Below, in pieces: positions 27,676 to 36,782 of a stretch of 64,000 nucleotides of DNA (the first letter of the stretch is position 1; each line of letters starts with the position of its first letter). Made by a program: the position numbers and the translations under genes. Under the pieces are notes generated by a model that worked only from the letters and a program-made list of their open reading frames with translations, was not told the origin of the DNA and made no database searches. The DNA comes from Leptofilum sp965223525 (lineage in GTDB: Bacteria > Chloroflexota > Anaerolineae > Promineifilales > Promineifilaceae), in assembly GCF_965223525.1 (NCBI RefSeq), contig NZ_OZ245005.1:930001-994000 (forward strand), in the 5' to 3' direction.

Positions 27676-29346
27676 ATGAACAAAGATATTCTTGAGCATT
27701 TGACCTTCCTTTACGGTGCAGAAACGGCCGTTCAACTCCTCCCTAAATTTGCTGAAAAAATCGAAGCAGTTCGCCCACAGCAACCAACTAGGGTAGCTTT
27801 TTTCGACGAAAAAGACAGCGTGCTCATCACCTATGGCGACCAGGTACAGGCTCCCGGCGAAGCCCCGCTAAAAACGCTGGCACACTTTTGCGCCGAGAAG
27901 CTAGACGGCCGTATCCAAACCATCCACCTACTCCCCTTCTACCCCTACTCCAGCGACGATGGCTTTTCTGTGATTGATTACAAAGCGGTAGACCCCGCGC
28001 TGGGCAGTTGGGAAGATGTGGCCTCTTTCCGCGACAGCTTCCAGCTCATGTTTGATGCCGTCATCAACCACATTTCCGCCAAGAGCCATTGGTTCCAGGG
28101 CTACCTGAACGGCGATCCCGACTATGAAGACTTTTTCGTGGCCGTTGACCCCCAGACTGACCTTTCGGCCGTGTTTCGCCCCCGCGCCCTGCCCTTACTC
28201 ACCCCCTTCCAGACCAAATCCGGCACGCGCTACTTGTGGACCACCTTCAGCGAGGACCAAATTGACCTGAACTATGCGAACCCCAACGTGCTGCTGGCCG
28301 TGTTAGACACCTTGCTCTTTTATGTGGCGCAGGGTGCCACCACCATTCGGCTCGATGCGATTGGCTTCATGTGGAAGGAAATTGGTACCCGCTGCCTCAA
28401 TTTGCCGCAAACGCACCGTATTATCCAGCTCATGCGCTCAGTTTTGGATGAAGTCGCTCCGCAGGTGGTGCTTATTACCGAAACAAACGTGCCGCATGAA
28501 GAGAATATTTCTTACTTTGGCAACGGCCGTAACGAAGCCCAAATGGTATATAACTTTTCCCTGCCGCCGCTGCTGCTGTACACCTTCCACAGTGGCAATG
28601 CCCAGCAGCTTGCCGAATGGGCCAGTACGCTGGAACTACCGTCTGAGCGCGTCACCTTCTTCAACTTTTGCGCCTCGCACGACGGCATCGGCCTCACGCC
28701 CGCACGCGGCATCCTGAGCGACGCCCAAATTGAGGCAATGGCCGCGCGTGTGCGAAGGCTGGGCGGGTACGTCTCCTACAAAGCCAACGGCGACGGCACG
28801 CAAGCGGCCTATGAACTCAACATCAACTACCTCAACGCCCTCGGCGTACCCGGTGCCAATGAATCTGAGGAATTGATGGCCCGTCGCTTTTTGGCGTCGC
28901 AGGCGATTATGCTGGCGCTGCGCGGCGTGCCGGGCATTTACTTCCACAGCCTGTTTGGTTCACAAAATTGGCACGAGGGGGTGCAGCAAACCGGGCGGAA
29001 CCGCAGCATCAACCGGCAAAAATTCCAGCGGGACGCATTGGAACAGGAGCTAACGAGCGGCTTGCGGCAGCTTGTGTTTTCGGGCTACAGTCACCTGCTG
29101 CGGCTGCGAACCAATGAAAAAGCGTTCCATCCAGTAGGAGAGCAGCAAATTCTCAATCTGCACCCAGCCGTGTTTGCCGTTTTGCGGTCGCACCAAGGTG
29201 AAGCAGTGCTTTGCCTACAAAATGTCTCTTCACGCGGCGTACAAATTGAACTCCCGTTAACGGGGCGGGATTTGGTGACGGGAACGGCCGTTCCCACCAA
29301 GCTCACCCTCGCCCCCTACCAAATCACCTGGATCAAACCATCATGA
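27676..29346 (+). CDS. GH13 subfamily 18 phosphorylase (sucrose/glucosylglycerate phosphorylase-like)
   Basis: The 556-residue cytoplasmic protein lies 9 bases after the mannosidase gene. GH13 catalytic motifs are complete: TIRLDAIGFMWKE (nucleophile Asp), LITETNVPH (acid/base Glu) and NFCASHDGIGL (transition-state Asp). The QTIHLLPFYPYSSDDGFSV stretch is typical of subfamily 18, which uses phosphate to cleave sucrose, sucrose 6'-phosphate, glucosylglycerol or glucosylglycerate. Sequence reading alone cannot choose among these. Clustering with GH38 and GT4 genes favours a glucosyl/mannosyl compatible solute over sucrose. It overlaps the GT4 gene by 4 bp. Confidence 0.85.
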   Translation: MNKDILEHLTFLYGAETAVQLLPKFAEKIEAVRPQQPTRVAFFDEKDSVLITYGDQVQAPGEAPLKTLAHFCAEKLDGRIQTIHLLPFYPYSSDDGFSVIDYKAVDPALGSWEDVASFRDSFQLMFDAVINHISAKSHWFQGYLNGDPDYEDFFVAVDPQTDLSAVFRPRALPLLTPFQTKSGTRYLWTTFSEDQIDLNYANPNVLLAVLDTLLFYVAQGATTIRLDAIGFMWKEIGTRCLNLPQTHRIIQLMRSVLDEVAPQVVLITETNVPHEENISYFGNGRNEAQMVYNFSLPPLLLYTFHSGNAQQLAEWASTLELPSERVTFFNFCASHDGIGLTPARGILSDAQIEAMAARVRRLGGYVSYKANGDGTQAAYELNINYLNALGVPGANESEELMARRFLASQAIMLALRGVPGIYFHSLFGSQNWHEGVQQTGRNRSINRQKFQRDALEQELTSGLRQLVFSGYSHLLRLRTNEKAFHPVGEQQILNLHPAVFAVLRSHQGEAVLCLQNVSSRGVQIELPLTGRDLVTGTAVPTKLTLAPYQITWIKPS

Positions 29347-30578
29347 ACATTGGTGTCATTTCTACTCGACTGGCAGGCACCGACGGCGTTTCCTTGGAAT
29401 CTGCCAAAATTGTGGACGTGGCCAAGCAGTTTGGCCATAAATTTTATTACTGTGCCGGCGAGCTGGATCCCGAACTGAAAAAACGCGGCCTGGAAGACCC
29501 GCGTCTTCATTTTGAAGACGAGGTTGCCAAAAATTTGCATGATCGCGCTTTTTTTGAGAAAGAAACGGCCGCTACTCTCCTCCCTGACATCCAAAAAAGA
29601 GCGGCGGAATTGAAACGGCCGCTACGCCAATTCATCACCCAAAATAACATTGAGTACATCATCGTCCAACAAGCATTTGCTGTGCCCATGCAGTTGCCGC
29701 TTGGCCAGGCTATCACAGAAGTTTTGGCTGAATTAAAGATACCCAGCTTTGCCCACAACCACGACTTTTACTGGGAACGGTCACGCTTTCAGAACAGCCA
29801 AATCGAGAATTATCTGGACCAATTTTTCCCGCCCGATTTGCCCAATCTGACACACGCCACCATCAACTCGCTAGCCCAAACCGCCCTGCGGCAGCGACGC
29901 GGGCTAGACAGCCTCGTCATCCCCAACGTGTTTGATTTCCACACGCCGCCACCCGGCATTGACGACTACAACACCGATTTCCGGCAGGCGATTGGGCTTG
30001 CGGGGGATGATTGGCTCATTTTGCAGCCCACCCGTGTTGTTCCGCGCAAGGGAATCGAGCTTTCGATTGAACTGCTGCATCAACTCAACGATCCACGCGC
30101 TAAGCTGGTCATCACCCACAAAGCTGGGGATGAAGGGCTAGGCTATCTACACGAACTCGAAGCCCTGGCCAAAGCTAAAAATGTGGTTTTGATTTATTCA
30201 GGGGACATAGTGGATGATCAGCGACGACAGGAGGGCGGCCAAAAAATCTATTCGCTGTGGGACACCTACCCGCACGCCAATTTGGTGGCCTACCCCAGCT
30301 TTATTGAAGGTTTCGGCAACGCACTCATTGAAACGATCTACTTTAGGTTGCCCGCCGTAGTGAACCGCTACCCGGTTTATGCGGCCGACATCGGCCCGCT
30401 GGGCTTCCACTTTGCCGAGATTGAGTGGGAAATGACGCCAGAAACGGTGGAGACTGTGCGTGGTTGGTTAGAGAATGCGGAAACGGCAGTTCCCGCCACC
30501 ACCCACAACTACAAACTCGCTACCCAACATTTCTCCTACCAAACCCTGGCTGCGTTACTCGCCCCCATCCTCAAATAA
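29343..30578 (+). CDS. GT4-family glycosyltransferase
   Basis: This 411-residue protein begins with MNIGVISTRLAGTDGVSLE, the GT-B N-terminal nucleotide-sugar fold. It has the C-terminal E-x7-E-type region PSFIEGFGNALIET and QPTRVVPRKGIE. Its translation is coupled to the phosphorylase through an ATGA overlap. GT4 members include mannosyl(glucosyl)glycerate synthases, which fits the neighbours, but also many sucrose and lipopolysaccharide enzymes. A synthetic enzyme in one transcript with two catabolic ones suggests cycling of a storage solute. Confidence 0.8.
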   Translation: MNIGVISTRLAGTDGVSLESAKIVDVAKQFGHKFYYCAGELDPELKKRGLEDPRLHFEDEVAKNLHDRAFFEKETAATLLPDIQKRAAELKRPLRQFITQNNIEYIIVQQAFAVPMQLPLGQAITEVLAELKIPSFAHNHDFYWERSRFQNSQIENYLDQFFPPDLPNLTHATINSLAQTALRQRRGLDSLVIPNVFDFHTPPPGIDDYNTDFRQAIGLAGDDWLILQPTRVVPRKGIELSIELLHQLNDPRAKLVITHKAGDEGLGYLHELEALAKAKNVVLIYSGDIVDDQRRQEGGQKIYSLWDTYPHANLVAYPSFIEGFGNALIETIYFRLPAVVNRYPVYAADIGPLGFHFAEIEWEMTPETVETVRGWLENAETAVPATTHNYKLATQHFSYQTLAALLAPILK

Positions 30579-30609
30579 CCCAACGCTGCTTACCCAAACC
30601 GGCTTTGAC

Positions 30610-30711
30610 TTGTCATTTCGAGCCGCTTTTTGGCGAGAAATCCCTACCGTGATTCGTAAGTTGGCTGCCAACAATGTTGGCGAGATTTCTCGGAGAACCT
30701 CGAAATGACAA
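30610..30711. repeat. Long dispersed inverted repeat at a gene end
   Basis: TTGTCATTTCGAG (30610-30622) pairs with CTCGAAATGACAA (30699-30711). An inner CGAGAAATC/GATTTCTCG stem lies within. The element occupies the space between the GT4 gene and the convergent DNRLRE gene. Confidence 0.65.
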
Positions 30712-30747
30712 ATTCAAAATTGTTGCGCTATTTGGCAATTTGATTGA

Positions 30748-31605
30748 TTAAGGCAAATAGATGATCGCTAAATATGGCTGAAAAGTATCAGACCCTTCAC
30801 GACTAGAAAAGTCCCGAATACCTAAATCCCCCAAGCTTACAAGACATAAACCATGATTGTCGGCCAAGCTACTATATTGCTGCTGTACAATGGAGGTAAC
30901 GTCCCAGCTAAACCAACCCGGGCTAAGCCCCACAACGCGATTGGCCTGATGCCCAGAATCACATATTGGAGCCTCATATTCACCCTCGACCCATGGCGAA
31001 ATTGCTCGCTGGGCGATTATCTCAACGCTCGATTCTGAACCTTCATTCAGGTAAAGATAGAGCTTTGCCTCCTGAATTGTTACGCCAGTTGGTAAATTTG
31101 ATAAGTTGAAGCGAAGTGTAACAAGCCCATTAGCAGGAGTAATCAGCCTTAAATCTGGACCAAATGAATAATCTTCGCCTGTGGAAAATGGTCCTGCCCT
31201 CCGATACCATTGGTCAGCGTCTGCAATCAGGTCAACACTCACCGGCTCAGGCGTTGGTGTCATAGTTGGTGGCGGTAATGTAGCAGTTGGTGGTGGTGTA
31301 GCAGTTGCAGCCGGTAAAACAGTCACTGGTGTATGCGTTGGCGTCGGGACGGGCGTGTCGGTCAGAGGCAGTGGCGTAAAGGCTTTGGTCGGCGTGGCAA
31401 TGTTGCTAATCGTTGTCGCCTGTTGCATCATAGCCGTTGGGGTATCTGTTGCTTCTTGGGACAACAGGACTCCTTCACCAAATAATGCCGTTATGAGCAC
31501 ACCTAGTCCACCTATCGCTGTTATAACGGCCGCACACCCTGTAAGAATGCCAGGGAACGTTCCCCAGAAGGATTGTTTGCTATTTTTGTTCTTACTGTCT
31601 TGCAT
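30748..31605 (-). CDS. Membrane-anchored DNRLRE-domain protein
   Basis: This 285-residue protein has a cytoplasmic N-terminus, one transmembrane helix (about 15-45), a Thr/Pro-rich spacer (about 50-120) and a DNRLRE domain (about 130-285) ending in DFSSREGSDTFQPYL. The same domain and spacer type occur in the two giant surface proteins at the left of the window. It is probably displayed outside the cell, with a structural or binding role. No catalytic residues are recognisable. Confidence 0.7.
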   Translation of the reverse strand: MQDSKNKNSKQSFWGTFPGILTGCAAVITAIGGLGVLITALFGEGVLLSQEATDTPTAMMQQATTISNIATPTKAFTPLPLTDTPVPTPTHTPVTVLPAATATPPPTATLPPPTMTPTPEPVSVDLIADADQWYRRAGPFSTGEDYSFGPDLRLITPANGLVTLRFNLSNLPTGVTIQEAKLYLYLNEGSESSVEIIAQRAISPWVEGEYEAPICDSGHQANRVVGLSPGWFSWDVTSIVQQQYSSLADNHGLCLVSLGDLGIRDFSSREGSDTFQPYLAIIYLP

Positions 31606-31725
31606 GGGTCATCATTCCTCATCTTTCCCGCTTTTACACAAAAATACACACGTTACTTCATAAACGAAATTATAAGCGGAATTCAGTTACTTGAGGAATA
31701 AATGACTATTTTTTTTCTTATCGGA

Positions 31726-32817
31726 TCATCGGTCGGGGGTGACGGCGCGCACGTTGCCCAGGGCGTTCACCTCCAAAATCCAGCGGCTGCCGTCGTCAAA
31801 CTCGGTGAATTCATTCAAATCACGGGGGCGGTAGGTGTAGGAACGGCCGTCTGCCCAAAAATAAACCTCATACGCCTCCGTCTCCTCGCCTAGCCGCTGG
31901 TCTTGCGCCAATGTGGGGTCAGGCCAGCGCGGCTCAAAATCATCCCCAGTCAGCGAGACCAAATCAAACTCCCGCCAGGCAAGCTGGGTAAAGGTGCAAT
32001 AATCATCATACACCTGGTATTCGCAATCCTGCACCACTTCACCCAGGCCCGTGCCGGTATCCAGCGTGTACGGCGTCCCGCACACCTCTACCGAATTTGG
32101 CGCAGGATTTGGCTGCGTGCGCCGCACTTCCTGGCGGCAAGAGAGGATTTCGGCATCATTTGGCACGCGATCCAGCCATGTTTCACTTTCTACCGGAATC
32201 AGGGCTTCGATGAGAACGGCCGTTTCCCACGATACTCCCTGCACCTCCCCCACAATCTCCTCGGTGCGGCTTGAAATAATCATCACGGCAATGCAAGCAA
32301 CCACAAACAGCCCCAAAATGCCAAACAGCACAAAGCGTGATGCCCTTGATCTGCCTCTGGCTGGCCTCATTTGTGGTCTTGGTGTGGCTGGCTTGGGACG
32401 GTCTGGTTTGGGCAATGCGGCACCGCATTGGGAACATTGCAGCGCCGTGCCGGGGTTCATCGAGCCGCAGTGCGTACAGGCCACATCTGGTACTGCCTTT
32501 TTCTGATGTGCGCCCACCACCTGCCCCGCCTCACGTGCCGAAGCCTCGGTGAGGTCAGCCAGGCATTGGCTGCATTGGGTGGCGGTGGCTGCGTTGCGCG
32601 TGCCGCAAAATGGACAATGCACGTCTGGGCCAGCGGCCGCCTGGGCAATCAGCTTTTCATCTTGAATCAGCGATTCTTGAGCCACTTGCTCAAACTGCAC
32701 GTCGTCAGGCTGGGCCGCGCTGCAGTTGCGGCAAATCTTATCAACGCCCTTGTTGCGCGTGCCGCAGGCAGGGCATTCCCACTCTAGATGAACATAGCCA
32801 ACGGTTTTTTTGGTCAT
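31726..32817 (-). CDS. Triple zinc-ribbon membrane protein
   Basis: This 363-residue protein starts at 32817 behind GGAG. Three zinc ribbons of the form C-x2-C-x10-C-x2-C lie at about residues 15-32, 68-85 and 114-131. A Pro/Arg-rich segment, one transmembrane helix (about 160-180) and an extracytoplasmic domain of about 180 residues with four cysteines follow. I do not recognise the outer domain. The layout suggests a membrane sensor or scaffold with a metal-binding cytoplasmic part. A REP palindrome lies directly upstream. Confidence 0.7.
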   Translation of the reverse strand: MTKKTVGYVHLEWECPACGTRNKGVDKICRNCSAAQPDDVQFEQVAQESLIQDEKLIAQAAAGPDVHCPFCGTRNAATATQCSQCLADLTEASAREAGQVVGAHQKKAVPDVACTHCGSMNPGTALQCSQCGAALPKPDRPKPATPRPQMRPARGRSRASRFVLFGILGLFVVACIAVMIISSRTEEIVGEVQGVSWETAVLIEALIPVESETWLDRVPNDAEILSCRQEVRRTQPNPAPNSVEVCGTPYTLDTGTGLGEVVQDCEYQVYDDYCTFTQLAWREFDLVSLTGDDFEPRWPDPTLAQDQRLGEETEAYEVYFWADGRSYTYRPRDLNEFTEFDDGSRWILEVNALGNVRAVTPDR

Positions 32818-32834
32818 TACACACTCCAGTAAGG

Positions 32835-32867
32835 AGACTACAAAAGTCTTTGAGACTTTTGTAGTCT
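32835..32867. repeat. REP palindrome upstream of the zinc-ribbon gene
   Basis: AGACTACAAAAGTCT and AGACTTTTGTAGTCT form a perfect 15-bp stem with a 3-nt loop. The same arms recur at 33500-33532 and 36609-36670, and the element lies beside a RAYT gene. Confidence 0.85.
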
Positions 32868-32874
32868 GGTCTCT

Positions 32875-33426
32875 CTAAGGATGCCAATCCCTATATTCTT
32901 CGTGGAAAGCAATAAAATCTTCTCGACCGCCAAACCATTGTAAAACGGTTTCACGCTGAACGGCCGTTTCCTGGTCACTTAGAATAGCTCGGTAGGAACT
33001 GTACGGCCACTCCTCAAAATGCGTACACAAACCAGCGCGGATTGGGTTGGCATGAATATAAACCACCAGCCGCATCCGGTAGCCTAAATCGTCGGCTGGT
33101 TTGCGCTTGAATTTGCGTTGAAACAGGCTGCCGGTACGGCCGTATCGCTTGTTGAAGCTTTTGGCGTAAGAGATGAAAAAGTCGCGGAACGCTTTTTCGA
33201 CGGGGGAAAGTTTGGCAGGCTCTTTTGGGCTGTGACCTGGATTTTCGTTTATGCGGTCTAGCAGGTGAAAATGGTTGGGCATGAGGCAGTAGGCGCAGGT
33301 GCTGACGTGCGGGGCAAGGTATTTTTTGTACTGTTGCAGAAAATAGCGGTAATTCTCGTCTTCGCGGAAGATGGTTTCGCGGTTGTTGCCCCGGTTAAAG
33401 ATGTGGTAGTAACTGCCTGGTTCCAT
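32875..33426 (-). CDS. REP-associated tyrosine transposase (RAYT, Y1 family)
   Basis: The 183-residue protein begins MEPGSYYHIFNRGNN and has the HUH-type metal motif in MPNHFHLL, then YAKSFNKRYGRTGSLFQ, in which the catalytic Tyr of Y1 transposases lies. VVYIHANPIRAGL is a hallmark of RAYTs. RAYTs cut and move REP/REPIN palindromes. Here REP hairpins flank the gene on both sides and continue to 37.3 kb, so this copy probably mobilises them. All motifs look intact. Confidence 0.9.
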   Translation of the reverse strand: MEPGSYYHIFNRGNNRETIFREDENYRYFLQQYKKYLAPHVSTCAYCLMPNHFHLLDRINENPGHSPKEPAKLSPVEKAFRDFFISYAKSFNKRYGRTGSLFQRKFKRKPADDLGYRMRLVVYIHANPIRAGLCTHFEEWPYSSYRAILSDQETAVQRETVLQWFGGREDFIAFHEEYRDWHP

Positions 33427-33448
33427 CGGTTGATCCTTTGATGATAGG

Positions 33449-33483
33449 TAGACAACAAAAGTTTTAAAAACTTTTGTTGTCTA
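33449..33483. repeat. REP-like palindrome, variant arms
   Basis: A 17-bp perfect stem around a 1-nt loop uses ACAACAAAAGTTTT-type arms. They differ from the 32835 copy at several positions, yet both arms changed together, so pairing is kept. Confidence 0.8.
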
Positions 33484-33499
33484 GGTTTTGCTCGCTGCA

Positions 33500-33532
33500 A
33501 GACTACAAAAGTCTTGAAGACTTTTGTAGTCT
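33500..33532. repeat. REP palindrome touching the R-M stop codon
   Basis: AGACTACAAAAGTCTT and AAGACTTTTGTAGTCT form a perfect 16-bp stem with a 1-nt loop. Its last base is part of the stop codon of the restriction-modification gene. Confidence 0.85.
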
Positions 33533-36474
33533 CATTGGCCACTGGCCCGCTCTAAATTCAAGGCCAACAATCTCTCCAGAATTTGCTCGTCCGTCAGGTC
33601 GTGGGGCCAGCCGTAGGCGTCGAGGACTGCTTGGTCGAGCGCAGCATGAATATCGTCCAGTTCCTGAATGTCGGCGCGGGTGACGGATTTGCGGGTCACT
33701 TTGTCGAACTCGGTTTGGTCCCAGAGGGTGGGTGCGGTAGGGGCGACCCGGCGGGTCGCCCGTACGGTGCTGCGATAGTAAACCAGGCCGTTGTACAGGT
33801 TGGTGAGAGTACGTTTTTTGACCATTTTGTCGTAGGCGGTGCCTAGCCCGGCGTAGAGGCCGTCGCGGGGAGGATTGAGCCAGTTGGCACGCCAGGCCAC
33901 CAGCGCCCGCGCCCAGTGGGCAATGGCCGCCACGCGCTCGTCAGTAGCTTCGCTGGGTTCCTGGCCGGGTGGCCACGGAAAGGGGAAGGTTTCAAAGCAG
34001 GTTGTGTTATTGTAAGTGGGGCGACCGCCATCCGAGCCATCACCATGCCGTGAAGAGGTTGCCAATGACCAAGTTTCATGAACCCGCGAATGCAAAACAC
34101 CAAAGAAATAATCGTCTTCTCTTGTTATCGCAAAAAGTCTACTATCTGGAAGCAACTCGACATTAGCCCATATAAATATCCGATGCTTGGCTACTCTTGG
34201 TGTAATGATCACTCGTGATAACCCCTGTCTTGCTGCTTTTAAGTCGCTTCCACTTCTGCCAAGTCGCCACCAATAAGTTCTTCTTTGGCGGTCGTTATTC
34301 TTTTCCCGAAATGACCGGATATTTTCCTCGACATATTCAAACGGTAGTTTATACATTGCCGCTTCATCTAAGCTTCTTTCTTCAAAGTCGATTATCCACA
34401 TATTGCGCGGACGTTTTGTAACATCCGAAGCATTCATCCAGGGCTTTACAACATCACTGTTGTCAATGTCAGTGGTATTGACGTCTAGTAGCATCTTTTC
34501 TGCTATGGGATTTTGAATATCAAATGCCCCCACTTTTACAGGCCCTTGAAAGGTAAGATTTGTATTTTCATTCAACCGTTCAGCCTGCGTGAGGTCAATT
34601 TGACTGGTTAAGTCGGAATTTATTTGGCTAACGACCTCGCCATCTAGCATGTATTTGGAGATTGAACCATCATCAAAACCAACAATTGATACGCGTACAG
34701 AAGCACCGTCAAGTATCCAATCCTTGTCACTCCAAGCCATAAAAATATTTCCACTGGCTTTTATTCGATCCAAAACTAAACGATTTCCACCCATTCGGAT
34801 AGCTTGAGTTGCAATTAAACCAGCACATCTCGCCTTATTTTCACCAATCTGCTTTTTAGCCCGTTCAAACCAGTAAATAACTAGGTCGGATTGTCCAGAT
34901 AGCTTTGGATAAAGACCACGCAAATCTTCAACATATTTGCTACCTAATTCTGTTCGCATTTTTTTGTTACCCAAAAACGGCGGATTGCCAATGATGACGT
35001 CGGCAGCGGGCCAGTTGGGTACGGTGGGGGTGTTGTTTTCATCGTAGGCCAGAATCGCATCCATCCGCTGGATGTTGTGCAGGGGGCGCAGGATGGGGTC
35101 GGTGATGTCGCCAAAACCATTTTCATTGCGCCATTGCAGGTAGCCAATCCAGGCCGTAATTTGGGCCAGCTCGTGGGCGTACGGGTTAATCTCGATGCCG
35201 TACAGCTGCTCTGGGTTGACAGTGAGGGGTATTGGCGGTTGTCCAACCGCTGGCAGCCCCTTCCGCGCCGCGAAGGCAATCACCTCTTTTTGCAGCCCCA
35301 GCAGCTGGCGCAGCGCCACGTACAAAAAGTTGCCGGAGCCGCAGGCGGGGTCCAGCACACGCACGCTGGCAATTTCTTGGGCGAAGTCGGTGAGTTGTTG
35401 CCAGACAACAGTTTTCTCTGAGAAAACTGTTGTCTGCATGGCGGCAGCTTTGCGCCGCACGGTGTCCCACTTTTGCCGCAGGGGAGCCATCAGCACCGGC
35501 TCGACGATGAGCATGATGTCATCTTCGCTGGTGTAATGTGCGCCAAGCTGGGCGCGTTTGCCCTCGTCAATAACGCGCTCAAAAAGCGTGCCAAAAATGG
35601 AGGGGTCTACCTGCGCCCAATCCTGCTCGGCCGCTTGCAGCAGCAGTCGCCCCAAATCGTGGGGAATGTCGGGCACAAAATCATCGTCGAACAGGGTGCC
35701 ATTAAAGTGGCGGATGGGCCACAGGCCAAAGGTGCCGCCGTCGCGCATTTTGGCAAACAGTTCTTGCAAGACGGGGCGTAGCTCGGCGTAGTTGTCGCCC
35801 CGCGCCCGCACCACTTGGGTAAAGAGATTGTCGGGCAGCAGCCCCATATCTTCGGCAAAGAGGGCAAAGAGCAGGCGCACCAAAAAGTGGGCCAGCTGCT
35901 CGTTGCTGTAGGCTTCGTCACCCAGCAGGTCGCGGTGCTTTTTCATCTCTTCGGCCACGCGCAGCAGTGAATCGGCGGTGGCTTTGGTGATGTTTTGGCG
36001 CGTTTTGGCCGGTTTGAACCGCTCTGGCGTAAAAAATGCCCAGCCGAGCTTCTCGACGCCATCCCCGTGCAGCAGCTCATCAAAGGTGATGGTGTGGGTA
36101 AGGATGGGGTAGTTGTTGAAGTTGGTGTGAATGACGATGGTGTGGATGTCGCTGGTGATGAGCAGGGGTGGATTTTCGAGTGCCTCGCGGTAAAGCTGTA
36201 GCTGCTGGTACGCTTTTTCTAAATCTTTGTGCGGCCCTTTGTATTCCCAAATGAAGCGTTCGCGGTAGAAGACGTCGGCAAAGCCTTTGGCACCGTCTGG
36301 CTTGGCGGTTTGGGTCTCGAAGGAGAAATCTCGCCCGCTGGGATCGTGTTCCAGCGGCGGGGCATGGCCGACGAGTTGGCAGATGTCGTTGAAGTGGGAT
36401 TGGGAAACGGCCGTTTCTTTCTGCTGTATTTGCGACCATTTAGCGATGAACTGTTGGGGCGTCATTTTTGGCAT
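33532..36474 (-). CDS. Type IIL (MmeI-like) restriction-modification fusion enzyme
   Basis: This 980-residue protein combines nuclease, methyltransferase and target recognition. Near the N-terminus D67, E77 and K79 form the D-x9-E-x-K nuclease site of MmeI-type enzymes. A helical linker follows. SAM motif I is DPACGSGNFLYVA and catalytic motif IV is NPPF, giving an adenine N6 methyltransferase. The C-terminal part contains the target recognition region. MmeI itself is 919 residues. No separate specificity or restriction gene is present, as expected for Type IIL. A REP-type palindrome at 35402-35436 lies inside the coding region without breaking the frame. It would protect against phage and could modify the host genome. 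Confidence 0.85.
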   Translation of the reverse strand: MPKMTPQQFIAKWSQIQQKETAVSQSHFNDICQLVGHAPPLEHDPSGRDFSFETQTAKPDGAKGFADVFYRERFIWEYKGPHKDLEKAYQQLQLYREALENPPLLITSDIHTIVIHTNFNNYPILTHTITFDELLHGDGVEKLGWAFFTPERFKPAKTRQNITKATADSLLRVAEEMKKHRDLLGDEAYSNEQLAHFLVRLLFALFAEDMGLLPDNLFTQVVRARGDNYAELRPVLQELFAKMRDGGTFGLWPIRHFNGTLFDDDFVPDIPHDLGRLLLQAAEQDWAQVDPSIFGTLFERVIDEGKRAQLGAHYTSEDDIMLIVEPVLMAPLRQKWDTVRRKAAAMQTTVFSEKTVVWQQLTDFAQEIASVRVLDPACGSGNFLYVALRQLLGLQKEVIAFAARKGLPAVGQPPIPLTVNPEQLYGIEINPYAHELAQITAWIGYLQWRNENGFGDITDPILRPLHNIQRMDAILAYDENNTPTVPNWPAADVIIGNPPFLGNKKMRTELGSKYVEDLRGLYPKLSGQSDLVIYWFERAKKQIGENKARCAGLIATQAIRMGGNRLVLDRIKASGNIFMAWSDKDWILDGASVRVSIVGFDDGSISKYMLDGEVVSQINSDLTSQIDLTQAERLNENTNLTFQGPVKVGAFDIQNPIAEKMLLDVNTTDIDNSDVVKPWMNASDVTKRPRNMWIIDFEERSLDEAAMYKLPFEYVEENIRSFREKNNDRQRRTYWWRLGRSGSDLKAARQGLSRVIITPRVAKHRIFIWANVELLPDSRLFAITREDDYFFGVLHSRVHETWSLATSSRHGDGSDGGRPTYNNTTCFETFPFPWPPGQEPSEATDERVAAIAHWARALVAWRANWLNPPRDGLYAGLGTAYDKMVKKRTLTNLYNGLVYYRSTVRATRRVAPTAPTLWDQTEFDKVTRKSVTRADIQELDDIHAALDQAVLDAYGWPHDLTDEQILERLLALNLERASGQ
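35402..35436. repeat. REP-like palindrome inside a coding sequence
   Basis: Two 17-bp perfect arms around a single T lie inside the restriction-modification gene. They are translated as the peptide MQTTVFSEKTVVW just before the methyltransferase domain. The arms begin CAGACAACA, related to the 33449 copy. Confidence 0.8.
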
Positions 36475-36519
36475 ACCGTTTTATAGCAAAAATCGAGAGA
36501 ACTGTACAGAGCGAAGCGT

Positions 36520-36582
36520 AGATTTCAAAAGTCTCGACCTTTCTGGCAAATAGCGAGACTATCTGCAAGACTTTTGAAATCT
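36520..36582. repeat. REPIN: inverted REP pair with 33-nt spacer
   Basis: AGATTTCAAAAGTCT (36520-36534) and AGACTTTTGAAATCT (36568-36582) flank a spacer that contains TTTCTGGCAAATAGCG. The arrangement and spacer are nearly the same at 37235-37297. Confidence 0.85.
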
Positions 36583-36608
36583 TTAGGACTTACACATTCG
36601 CCCTAATT

Positions 36609-36670
36609 AGACTACAAAAGTCTTGGGTCTAATGATGTAAATTCCAAAGAGAATAAGACTTTTGTAGTCT
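36609..36670. repeat. REPIN: inverted REP pair with 30-nt spacer
   Basis: AGACTACAAAAGTCTT (36609-36624) and AAGACTTTTGTAGTCT (36655-36670) flank an AT-rich spacer. The arms are the same as in the 33500 hairpin. Confidence 0.85.
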
Positions 36671-36782
36671 TCATTGCGGAAGACGACCAGGGCGAGGCAA
36701 TCGGAGAAACGGCCGTTTGCTAAGCCAAGATCGTGGCCGATTGCCTCGCCCCTACACAACCGATTTTTTTATGGGGTCAAAA

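Larger units (their letters stand above)
36475..36782. other. Intergenic region filled with REPINs
   Basis: There is no gene in these 308 bases. They hold two inverted REP pairs (36520-36582 and 36609-36670) and a long imperfect hairpin, about 36677-36755, whose arms are GGGCGAGGCAATCGG and CCGATTGCCTCGCCC, with an ACGGCCGT in its loop. Arms of the last type recur near 37333 and 37385. Confidence 0.75.

Noticed and set aside
32051..32787. Long plus-strand frames over the zinc-ribbon gene
   Set aside because: They are antisense shadows; the minus-strand protein has three regular zinc ribbons and a transmembrane helix.
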